Source: a virus. Taken from it: a DNA stretch of 64,000 nt. This document shows, in pieces, positions 43,682-53,000 of this stretch (its first letter is position 1; the number at the start of each line of letters is the position of its first letter). The DNA lies in the IMG/VR virus record IMGVR_UViG_3300021379_000005, positions 1 to 64,000 of that record; one strand, given 5' to 3'. The position numbers and the translations under genes were made by a program. Below the pieces are notes generated by a model. That model did not search any database, was not told where the DNA came from, and was given only the letters and a program-made list of their open reading frames with translations.

Positions 43682-46600
43682 TTAACTTCCTAGTGTCGAC
43701 CCAGGCGCTGTTCCAGGCGTTACATCACTGTATCTAATACTAGAACCAGTAACTTGCATAAACACTCTCATACCATTTCCATTCGGTAATGTTGCAGACA
43801 TTCCTTCATACTTTCTGGCATTTTTTCTCCAAATATACTTAACCCCATCGGGGCCTTCATGTCCTGCATATCTTGTAACTTCATTAGGAGAAGTTGAAGA
43901 AATTGAGGCAGGAACAAAAGAACCACCTCTAAATTCTTCGTTTACTCCATCCGAATCATCATATTTGTTTATTTCTACATGTCCTGACTGAGTTGAGAAA
44001 TCTGCAGAAGAAATACAAATAATATCAAGTTCACTTTGTGGATAATAGAATCTTTGAGTTGTTATCTGAGTTGGGAACGAGAAAACAAAATTTCTATCTT
44101 GTGTGATAGAAAGTTGTTCCATCGGATTGATAACAGCATGAGAATCAATTTCGTGCATTGTTGCAGAAACGTGGAAATCCCATGGTTTTAATACATCTTG
44201 TTCTCTAACAACAAATCTATTGATTGTTTTTACTTCATTCATGTTTCTTTCTGGGAAATCTCTATCCTCTGGAATAGTTATGATGTATGCACCCTGAGCA
44301 GGATTTGAAGTAACATAATTTATCAAAGAAATTGTCAATTCTGAACCCGATCTTGGAGCAACTTTGAAATAAAATGTATGATTGAAGAAATCGTACATAT
44401 ATTCATTTCTCAAAGTATTTGGTGAGGAGAATACAGGGTCACCAGGCAACTTATTTTGCAATAGATAATTACCTGTTGTCGTAACTGCTTGTGCAGTAGT
44501 CAAACTAAAAGTTGGCGATGATGGATTTGATGCATGTTGCGAGAAAAAGTTTCTTCCAGTTGAATTATTTGAAGTTCCCGAATCAATTGTATATGGAGTT
44601 GTAAGCGTAATTTGACTATTATTCCACTCAACAGAGTTACCATCTACAGATGGGAATTTAAAGTCTGTACCAAGCGTGTCAACCCCTGCGGCGTCTAGAG
44701 ATTCAATAAATCTTTGAACTGTACTTGGGTCGCCATTGTTAACCCAATCTTCATACGTTAAAATATATGCATTACTATCTCTAATTACCTCAACATCATC
44801 CAATGCAACAACCAAAGATTCAAAAACTTTGTCCATATTCCCGACAGGAGAGCCAAATAGAATATCAAGTAATGCAGAATCCGCTTCTTTATAATCAACC
44901 AAACCAACAGATTCTGTTGCAGCAGGAACACCTGTTCCACTTTGAGATGCATCTTTAAATGTAGACATTCTTTCAATAATGTTTTGTGGAAACGCAATAT
45001 TTTCGGAGAATGAAATTCCTGCAGTGTTTCCAAGAACATAATTAGCCGAAATAGGAGTAGTTGCAGTTAACAAAGAACCACTTCTGTCATAATGTTCTAA
45101 TACTGGAGATCCTCCACCAACCGTGACTTGTTCAAGAGCAGCGGGAGATGCGGAAGCCCCAGCAGCAAGTGAGACATCTTTTCTTCTTGGTAATGAGTTA
45201 AAACCTTGAATTTGAAGGTCAAATACTGGGTCAAGTATCTGTTCTGCCCATGTTGAACCAGAAAGTCCATCGGTTGGTACAATAATCCACTGTGGTGATC
45301 CTGATGGATTTACTGTAAAGTCTACCATAACATCACCAGAACTAGATGTTCCTTCTTCAATGGTTCCCTGTGCAGGGACAATTGGAGGGCCAGCAGCATA
45401 TGTCTGTGTTGTTCCAACAATATTTGCAGCAGACCAACCACTAACAAGTAGTTCGCCATTTGAAGAATTGTATGAAACAATACGTCCACCACCTGTTTGT
45501 GCATCAGATTCCAGAATATATTTACCAGGCGTCAAAGTTTCCCCTGCGATTGCGCCAGGCGAGTTTGTAACATCCACTTGCAGTCTGTATAGTGTTTGTC
45601 CCCAAAGATTTTGATTTTCTGACATCGCATTACTAGAAAAACCTCTAGTTAAATCTACTCTTATATCGGTGTGATATAATTGTCCAAGTGAGTTTTGTGT
45701 ATTACCACCAGTTGCGTATCCAAGTGCAGTAAAGTCAATAGCATTGACAATGCCATTGAATAGTCCACCATCTCTGTTAACATAGATAGTTGGTGCTTCT
45801 GATCTGAAAACTTGTCCAAGTGAGTTTTGAATTGGGGCAGGTTTACTCAAATCATCCAAATCTTGTGATGCAAAATATGGTGTCAAACTAGAAACATCTA
45901 CAGGACGTTTGCATGGTGAATATACACAATGCACTGGAGATTTTTCTGTAAACTCTGGTTGGCCAGTTGTTTGGTCAACATGTCTCTGTACTACTAACCA
46001 TGCATAATCATCATCTTGATCTACTGATGCATGGTCAAATAAGAAAAGTCCCAAACCATGGTTTGTAACCGTAAGTCTATAAGACATTGGATATGTTGTT
46101 GAGATTGAGTCTTCTACTTGAGTTTTTCTAAACCACTGTGATTTTGCCTTACTCATTTGTAAGATTGCACCTCTACCGACCATTGGAGAGGTATATACAT
46201 CGCACAATTCGCCGGGCTCTCTATAGACAGGATTTTTAATACCATCACGGCCTTGTGGTTGTGAAATCGTAAAGTCATCTTGCAATTGATAAGCAGTTGC
46301 AACATTTACTTTTAAGTATTTTTCATCATCATTCCACTCAAATCTCATTCTCCACTTCTGTGGTTTTCTGACTGCAGAAGGAGAGAGACTTGATGCAAAA
46401 CTTAAGTTTGTATCTGATAATAAATCGACACCTTTGTTAGACTCAACTAAGAATCCATTTGTAATTCTTCTCAATGCATCTTTAACATCTTCTTTATCGT
46501 TACTAACTGGAGTAGGATATATCAAATCGAATGGTCTTTGGAAGTTATCATTTTCTTGGAATGTAAGCATCCAAGATGTGCCTTCTTCTGTACTTGCCAA

Positions 46601-47887
46601 TTCATCTTTCTGTCCAGATGCCGTAATCGCAGATGTAATATTTGGAGTATTATTTGCTTGATCGTAGAAAATTGCAACAAAACCATTTACTGCAGTACCT
46701 GTTGGTTCTCCATCTGATGTTGTTGCTTTTGAATACGCCCAGTAATCGGTGTCGGAACCATTGTTTTTCGGCCACGAATAATCATTTGCACCACCAGAAA
46801 GTGTCTCTTGTTGTGGGCCAAGTCCGTTAGGCCCCACCAATGCACCGTATGGAACATCAATTGTCTTACCCCAATGGTAAGATATAGTAAACACACATTG
46901 ACTTAGGTCTGCGACCCAAGGCATTACCTCTGTTCTTTTAAATTTAAATAAAGTTGACCTTGAAACATTATTAGAAGTCGCAACCCAATCTTCTTCTGGC
47001 AAAACTCTTCCATTCAAAGAAACTCTAAATTCACCAGAACCAAGGTCAGAAATTGTAAGTGGGAAATCACCAATAATTGATGGCCATGTGTTTGAGTCAG
47101 TAGGGTCAATATTTGCAAAAGGCGTTGAACCACCCGAACCTAAGTTTAATTCTGTAACTACTTTATGTTCTCTTACAACTTTCCAAAGTTTACCAGCAAC
47201 TAATTGGTCTGCTGGTGTACCATCTTCGGAATAATCTCTATTATACTGGACTGGTAATACTTGTTGATACGCAGTAAGATTTCCAGTTCCTGCGTCAATT
47301 TCATTAAGAATTTCACTTGTTGTAAAATCACTGGTAATTTCATTGCCGGGAGTACCATCTGCAGCAGTATCAAAAGTTACATCTCTACTTAAATTTAAAT
47401 TAAATATTTCTGGGAATTCAAATGGATGAACTGTTAAATCGTGTGCCAGTTGGAATAAAAGTCCACCATCATTTCCTGTGAAATGTGTAACATGTTCGAT
47501 ATACTTGATTTCAATTACTTCTCCAGAAATAGGACTAACGTTGTCGGCAAAAATAATTGCACCGAACTCTCCTAATGCAGAATCGTATTTAATTGAACCT
47601 TGTCCTGCAGAAGTACTACCTTCCACATAAACTTTATCTCTGTATAATTCTGCATCAGTTGCAGTTACTCCAGACACCAAGGAGTTATTACCAAAACGTC
47701 TGTTAAGGTAAAAACGTGTTTCTCCAATTCTGATGTCCCACTCCCAATCCTTATCAGAAATATCAACTTTTGATCTTAAAAAATAAGTATTAGACCCACT
47801 CAGTGCATTGTGTGTTTCAACTTGACTGCGGTGAGGGACATCGATAATGTCATTTCTTTGTATGCTATATCCACTGGCAATAGACAT
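43682..47887 (-). CDS. Virion structural protein, family member 2 (1401 residues)
   Basis: Shares with its three paralogs the N-terminal YSIQRNDIIDV, RKPQKWRMRFEW, QGRDGIKNPVYREPGEL, YRLTVTNHGLGLFLFDHASV, DDDYAWLVVQRHVD, SPVHCVYS, IPEDRDFPERN, FVVREQDVLKPWDFHVSA, INPMEQLSITQD, TTQRFYYP and GNGMRVFMQV. Between SPVHCVYS and IPEDRD lies an insert of ~545-570 residues that shows no likeness by eye to the insert at the same place in the 1569-residue copy. It contains three NSLGQ(V/L)(F/Y) or LWGQTLYR turns and beta-rich sequence. ATG at 47885-47887 with AAAGGAGATA and an exact late promoter. Exact role in the virion unknown. Confidence 0.85.
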   Translation of the reverse strand: MSIASGYSIQRNDIIDVPHRSQVETHNALSGSNTYFLRSKVDISDKDWEWDIRIGETRFYLNRRFGNNSLVSGVTATDAELYRDKVYVEGSTSAGQGSIKYDSALGEFGAIIFADNVSPISGEVIEIKYIEHVTHFTGNDGGLLFQLAHDLTVHPFEFPEIFNLNLSRDVTFDTAADGTPGNEITSDFTTSEILNEIDAGTGNLTAYQQVLPVQYNRDYSEDGTPADQLVAGKLWKVVREHKVVTELNLGSGGSTPFANIDPTDSNTWPSIIGDFPLTISDLGSGEFRVSLNGRVLPEEDWVATSNNVSRSTLFKFKRTEVMPWVADLSQCVFTISYHWGKTIDVPYGALVGPNGLGPQQETLSGGANDYSWPKNNGSDTDYWAYSKATTSDGEPTGTAVNGFVAIFYDQANNTPNITSAITASGQKDELASTEEGTSWMLTFQENDNFQRPFDLIYPTPVSNDKEDVKDALRRITNGFLVESNKGVDLLSDTNLSFASSLSPSAVRKPQKWRMRFEWNDDEKYLKVNVATAYQLQDDFTISQPQGRDGIKNPVYREPGELCDVYTSPMVGRGAILQMSKAKSQWFRKTQVEDSISTTYPMSYRLTVTNHGLGLFLFDHASVDQDDDYAWLVVQRHVDQTTGQPEFTEKSPVHCVYSPCKRPVDVSSLTPYFASQDLDDLSKPAPIQNSLGQVFRSEAPTIYVNRDGGLFNGIVNAIDFTALGYATGGNTQNSLGQLYHTDIRVDLTRGFSSNAMSENQNLWGQTLYRLQVDVTNSPGAIAGETLTPGKYILESDAQTGGGRIVSYNSSNGELLVSGWSAANIVGTTQTYAAGPPIVPAQGTIEEGTSSSGDVMVDFTVNPSGSPQWIIVPTDGLSGSTWAEQILDPVFDLQIQGFNSLPRRKDVSLAAGASASPAALEQVTVGGGSPVLEHYDRSGSLLTATTPISANYVLGNTAGISFSENIAFPQNIIERMSTFKDASQSGTGVPAATESVGLVDYKEADSALLDILFGSPVGNMDKVFESLVVALDDVEVIRDSNAYILTYEDWVNNGDPSTVQRFIESLDAAGVDTLGTDFKFPSVDGNSVEWNNSQITLTTPYTIDSGTSNNSTGRNFFSQHASNPSSPTFSLTTAQAVTTTGNYLLQNKLPGDPVFSSPNTLRNEYMYDFFNHTFYFKVAPRSGSELTISLINYVTSNPAQGAYIITIPEDRDFPERNMNEVKTINRFVVREQDVLKPWDFHVSATMHEIDSHAVINPMEQLSITQDRNFVFSFPTQITTQRFYYPQSELDIICISSADFSTQSGHVEINKYDDSDGVNEEFRGGSFVPASISSTSPNEVTRYAGHEGPDGVKYIWRKNARKYEGMSATLPNGNGMRVFMQVTGSSIRYSDVTPGTAPGSTLGS

Positions 47888-47913
47888 TCATATCTCCTTT
47901 GTATTTTTCTTTA

Positions 47914-47921
47914 TATTTATA
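47914..47921 (-). promoter_or_regulatory. T4-type late promoter, exact TATAAATA
   Basis: Exact octamer on the minus strand in the 73-base gap between the 683- and 1401-residue genes, 26 bases before the ATG of the latter. Confidence 0.8.
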
Positions 47922-47960
47922 AAAATTTTTTTGTTGTTTTACTAAATTCTCAAACTATCT

Positions 47961-50012
47961 TCATACTGCTGGTGTTCCTACAGGGTCATATGTGTCAAGA
48001 TTGATATCACTATTAAAGATATATTGTCCATTTACTAAGACTAGTAATCTCATTCCATTTCCAAACGCCATGGTTGAACGCATTCCTTGGTATCTTCTTT
48101 TATCTACATTAGTACCATTGTATAGATATGTTGTCATTGGCACATTACTGGATTCTGCTACTACTTCTGCAGAAGAAAAACAAATCATATCCATCTCTTC
48201 TTTAGGATACATATATCTTTGTGTCGTAAGTCCAGTTGGGAAAGTGATAATAAATCTATTTTCATCTGTGATGGCTAATTGTTCTAATGGATTGATAACT
48301 GCATTACTATCTGTCTGATGTTTTGTTGCAAATTTATGCACATCAGTTGGTTTTAATACATCAAATTCTCTTACAACAAATCTCCAAATATTTTTTGCTT
48401 GCCATTCATCCGCAAGATAGTCTTCTCTATCGTATGGACTCAATATATAGAATGTTTTTGAATTGTCCATGTTTGATAAATTGTATATATTTCCCGCTTC
48501 GTCAAATACTGTGTCTACCAAATCTTCTGCAGTCTGTAGGTTTGCTGCTTGATTGGAAAAGTAAATTCCAGCATCAGAAGAATAAAAACTTTCTCTAGAA
48601 CAAGAGTACATGCAGTGAACAGGGAATTTAGACGCTTCGTCAGTTCTTGGAAGTCCTGATTCATTACTTGATGTTCTTTGAATACAGAACCATGCATAAT
48701 CATCTGCCTGATCTGCTGCAGCATCATCATACATATAAAGAACAATACCTTTTTCTGTCATAGTGAGTCTATACGAAAATGGGTATGTTCCTTGCAGTTC
48801 TGCATTCATTTTTGGAAATCTTTTGAACCAACCATAACCCTTTCTTTTGTTTCTAAATCTAATTGATCTGTTATTGATATATTTCTTATAATCTGTTCCA
48901 GAAGGGGCAGCTGCCTGATTAAAAGAAGAACCTGTATCTGGCATATAGAAGGTTGCAAGTGGGTACTCCGAAAAAGTATGAACTGTAGAAGAACCTGTTC
49001 CACCAGCACTAATATCTGCCTGATCTGCCGCAGCCTTGTCCAAGTATACTGGATAGTAATAACCTTGAGTTACACCATAAGTACCAGTATCTGTGTTTTG
49101 TCCAAAGACAAAATACGGCCCTGTATTTGCAACATCTGCAGTAATAGTTACATCATCAAAATGCAAGTCTGCTAGTTCTCCCGGCATTCTTATAATAGAA
49201 GTATCAACAGTTGAACCATTCTCTAATGTAATTAATCCATCGGTCGTAAGTTGTGGATTTGAAATAGTTCCATCTGTACTAATCTGATTAGATGTGCCTA
49301 CATTTACCTTAAACCATCCATACATGGGATTTGGAATACCGACTGTACTTTCCCAACCACTATTTAAAATCCCATTATAACTGTAGCCTGGATGGTATTC
49401 TGGTTGATACTCTGCTTCTAATACAGTATTTCCTTCTTGGTATTGTGGTCTTCCTTGTGATGCCATTCTAAGATTCAATTGATATAATTCATTATTAAAT
49501 TCTCTATCACCAGTTGTACCAACACCAGCACCCATTAAACGTGGTCTAAGGTCGAATTCAAATCTTATTCTATAATTTTGATCAATACCTCTCGCAACTG
49601 CACCAGACTTAGGCAGAATTTGATTTGTAGTCTGAAAAATCATAACATGTTGCTCTGGATTGGTTCCATCACCAACCTCACTGAAGTTTGCAACACCAGC
49701 GTATACACCACTACCACCACCATTTGCAGAAGATGGGCGGTTTAATGATATCTGACTAAAAAACTGTTTTGTTACCTGAGTTGTAACTAGAGTTTGAGTC
49801 TCATCAATTAATTCATTTCCAGCGATTGGTTCACCAGCAAATAATGGCCATTCTCTTGCCAAATCTTCAGCAAGAACGCCCATAAATCCACCACTAATAC
49901 TACCATCATTACTATTTACGCCGCCGTTGCCGATTACAGAAGTAAACGAATTTCTTTGACGAGATATTCCAAAATTAGGAAAGTAGTTTGGGTCTATATT
50001 TCTCTGTGCCAT
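47961..50012 (-). CDS. Virion structural protein, family member 1, shortest copy (683 residues)
   Basis: The minimal member of the four-copy family. Blocks: N-terminal FGISRQRNSFTSV; MPGELADLHFDDV; FSYRLTMTEKGIVLYMYDDA; QADDYAWFCIQR; FPVHCMYS; then only ~78 residues to FVVREFDVLKPTDVHKFA, INPLEQLAITDEN, TTQRYMYP, FGNGMRLLVLVNGQYIF. KRKGYGWFKRFPKMN resembles the WF(R/K)(K/R) pieces of the paralogs. ATG at 50010-50012 with a weak GAGAG site; a GATAAATA box lies at 50042-50049. It serves as the reference for where the longer paralogs carry inserts. Confidence 0.85.
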   Translation of the reverse strand: MAQRNIDPNYFPNFGISRQRNSFTSVIGNGGVNSNDGSISGGFMGVLAEDLAREWPLFAGEPIAGNELIDETQTLVTTQVTKQFFSQISLNRPSSANGGGSGVYAGVANFSEVGDGTNPEQHVMIFQTTNQILPKSGAVARGIDQNYRIRFEFDLRPRLMGAGVGTTGDREFNNELYQLNLRMASQGRPQYQEGNTVLEAEYQPEYHPGYSYNGILNSGWESTVGIPNPMYGWFKVNVGTSNQISTDGTISNPQLTTDGLITLENGSTVDTSIIRMPGELADLHFDDVTITADVANTGPYFVFGQNTDTGTYGVTQGYYYPVYLDKAAADQADISAGGTGSSTVHTFSEYPLATFYMPDTGSSFNQAAAPSGTDYKKYINNRSIRFRNKRKGYGWFKRFPKMNAELQGTYPFSYRLTMTEKGIVLYMYDDAAADQADDYAWFCIQRTSSNESGLPRTDEASKFPVHCMYSCSRESFYSSDAGIYFSNQAANLQTAEDLVDTVFDEAGNIYNLSNMDNSKTFYILSPYDREDYLADEWQAKNIWRFVVREFDVLKPTDVHKFATKHQTDSNAVINPLEQLAITDENRFIITFPTGLTTQRYMYPKEEMDMICFSSAEVVAESSNVPMTTYLYNGTNVDKRRYQGMRSTMAFGNGMRLLVLVNGQYIFNSDINLDTYDPVGTPAV

Positions 50013-50040
50013 TAATTTTTTTCTCTCATTACTTTATCAA

Positions 50041-53000
50041 CTATTTATCTCTAAATATTGAAAGAATTTTTCCTGTTACAAAAGTAATTGGATGCCACAC
50101 AGTACACCAAATTCTTCCTACAATATCGTCTTTCTCTTTTTCACCAATACCTAAGTGTCCTGCATAACCATCTCTACTTAAAATATACTTTAAGTGTTGC
50201 GTTCTTCTTTGCGCCAACCATCCACCAGACTTAGTTAAGGTGGTACTCTTTCTCATTCCTTTAACCCAAGGCATGAATAAGAAATGATAACCTCTTTGAT
50301 GATACTGAGTCAAATGAGTCTTTGTATGCAATCCCCAAATCTTCATTGCAATTTTCCAATCATCTAGTTGTGTTTGTCTATACATTTCTGTACAAACAAT
50401 TTTATCAGACTGACCAGAAGTACCACTACCTCCAGAATCACTAATATTGTCATCTCTAGTTGGGCCAATCATTGTCCCTGTCTGTCCTGTTCCAGTAGAG
50501 AACACACCATCTGGTTGATCCGCTCTTAGGGATTGAATTTCATCATGTGTCATAGGACTATCAAAATATGTTACAGTGCCAGTTGATGGTTCATAGTGAG
50601 ATGAAAATGTCGGTTCATTATTATTATCATCATTTCCACCACCACCAGAATATACTGGATTTCCGTTTCCATCTGTAACAGGATTGCCATTTCCATCCGT
50701 AACTACTGTTATAGGTGCAGTGCTAGTGGTTGTAGTGGTATTAGAACCACCACCGCCACCGCCACCTGTGTCTGCAGGCGGTGGGCGAGTCCAAGTTGTT
50801 CCAGTACCAGTTCCCCCCAAAGAGAAACACGAGAAACGTGTTAGTCCACCCTCTACATAGAAGTTACCCATTGACGAAGGTGTAACTCTTAAGTCAGTAT
50901 AGTCATTATCAGTTTTGTCTTCAAGTTCAAGAGTAGTCCAACTGTTATTATTATCTTCAGTTATCGGTTCACCACCCAACTTTCTTCTGAAGACCTTATA
51001 TAATGTATATTTCATTTCGAATTGGCCGCCGCCACCAAATGTAAAATCATCATTGACATTCTTGGTACATACACCAAGAGCATCTTCTTCACGATCATTT
51101 CTATAATAACGATACCCATTATAATCTATAGTTTGATGCCTTTGATCATCATAATTGAATGACCATGCAGTTCCTAAAGGATTAAACCCAGTACTATCTC
51201 CAAATCCATACCAACTACCACTACCATCTGCATTGGCAACAGTTCCAAATATACCATTTTGATCGCCCTTAATCACCTCAGTTCCGTATTTGATGAATAC
51301 CCTAGTATTTCCGTCTTGATCTCTACCTTGAGCCCAAACTGATGCACCACCTGTAGCGGGTTCATCACAATTACCAGAATGGAAATACTCTGGATATTCT
51401 CTCACACCTAAACTAGAACTTGTAGTTCCAGTAGTTGTTTGATGAGGCCTTCCGTCATCAATTACTCTTGTTGTCATTTTTGAGGATGCATTACTTCTTA
51501 ATCCAGAAGGATTTAAGACATAGATATCGTCTTCACTCATTTTAATGGTTTGTGTACTTGCATTCGGACCAAATACAATTGATGCTGGGCCAATCCCACC
51601 AGAACCAATATTAGTAAATGTCATTGTATTCTCATACGCCGCTGACCTAGTAGTATCAAATGTAACTGTACATTTTCTAATCGGCCATGGGTCTGGACTT
51701 TGAATATCATTATCGATGTCACTTCTCTTTGCACCTGTGACAACATATTCATCTGGTGCATTCACGGGATCTGTGGATATACTAACAGATGGTAGATACC
51801 CAGCCGGTGGCGCTGGACTAAAGAACGGGCCTGGCGCATTTAAACTGTTTTCTACCTTTGCGTAATGTTCTCCATTTTGACAAAAATACACACGATATTT
51901 TTGTGAACCATTTTTTTGTAATTGGAAAGTATGAACCAAGTAATACTGTTTCCCCTTTCCAAATAAAAGAATTTCTTTTGAGGAAATCGAACCAGTTAAC
52001 TCTTGATTTCCTTCACATGACACGTTAGCAACAGAGTACATAACAACCGCACCCCTATCATCAATCAGTGCAATGCCAGGTTTTGAAATTTTTGTATAGT
52101 CGTTTCCTTTAGAACCAAATACAACAACTACACCATCTCCACCATCTCCTGAGTTAGATTCGTAAGTGCCTTCTTGAGTTTGACTGCCAGGCACCAAATC
52201 TAAGTATGAAGTCTGATTTGATTGTCCACCTCTACCAACTTTAATATCAACAATATCGCCGGGCGATACCATGAAGTCTCCAAAGAATCCACTGGCAGCG
52301 GCCTGGCCACCAATAGTAGCGCTTTTCGATGTACTATTGTAATATCTTCCACCGTGTTGTCCAGCTGCACCACCCGACCCATATACTGGATTTGGTTCTG
52401 ATGGACTTCCATTGGTTGGGAATTCACTAGCAACACTTGTACCAGAACCATGCCATGAAGAACCACCATCTCCACCATCATTATTAAAGAAATGTAATTC
52501 CCCCAATCCTGAACGTTCAAACCAGTAAGTATTAATTGGGAATTTTTCAACCAATGCACTTACAATATTTGCACCACTTGATGGAAGGTCTGCATGATAT
52601 GATAATGGAGTACTTTGTAAGTTATCTCTTGTATATTTCAAAGAGTTTGTTGGTAAAGTAGATAATGCGTAAGTTCTATTGGTTGCAACTCCACCAGTAA
52701 CACTAACCAATTGATTCTTTGTTGGTATAGTTCCCTGGCCAGGTATGATAACAGGTTCCTCTGTAATTGTAGAACCAAACTGTGCTGCATATTCGGCAGT
52801 ACCCACAACATAATTGATACCTTGGAATACTGTATAATTTTGTTGACGGAAAAGGTCTCTGTCAATTACATTAGAGTTTCTTCCAACATATTTTTGATAA
52901 ATTTTATCAATGGTTTCTGTATCTAGTGAAGTTTCTAATGTGAAACTATTCATTGAAACTCCACCAACACCTGTTGGTTGAGACACAGTACCACCATCCG

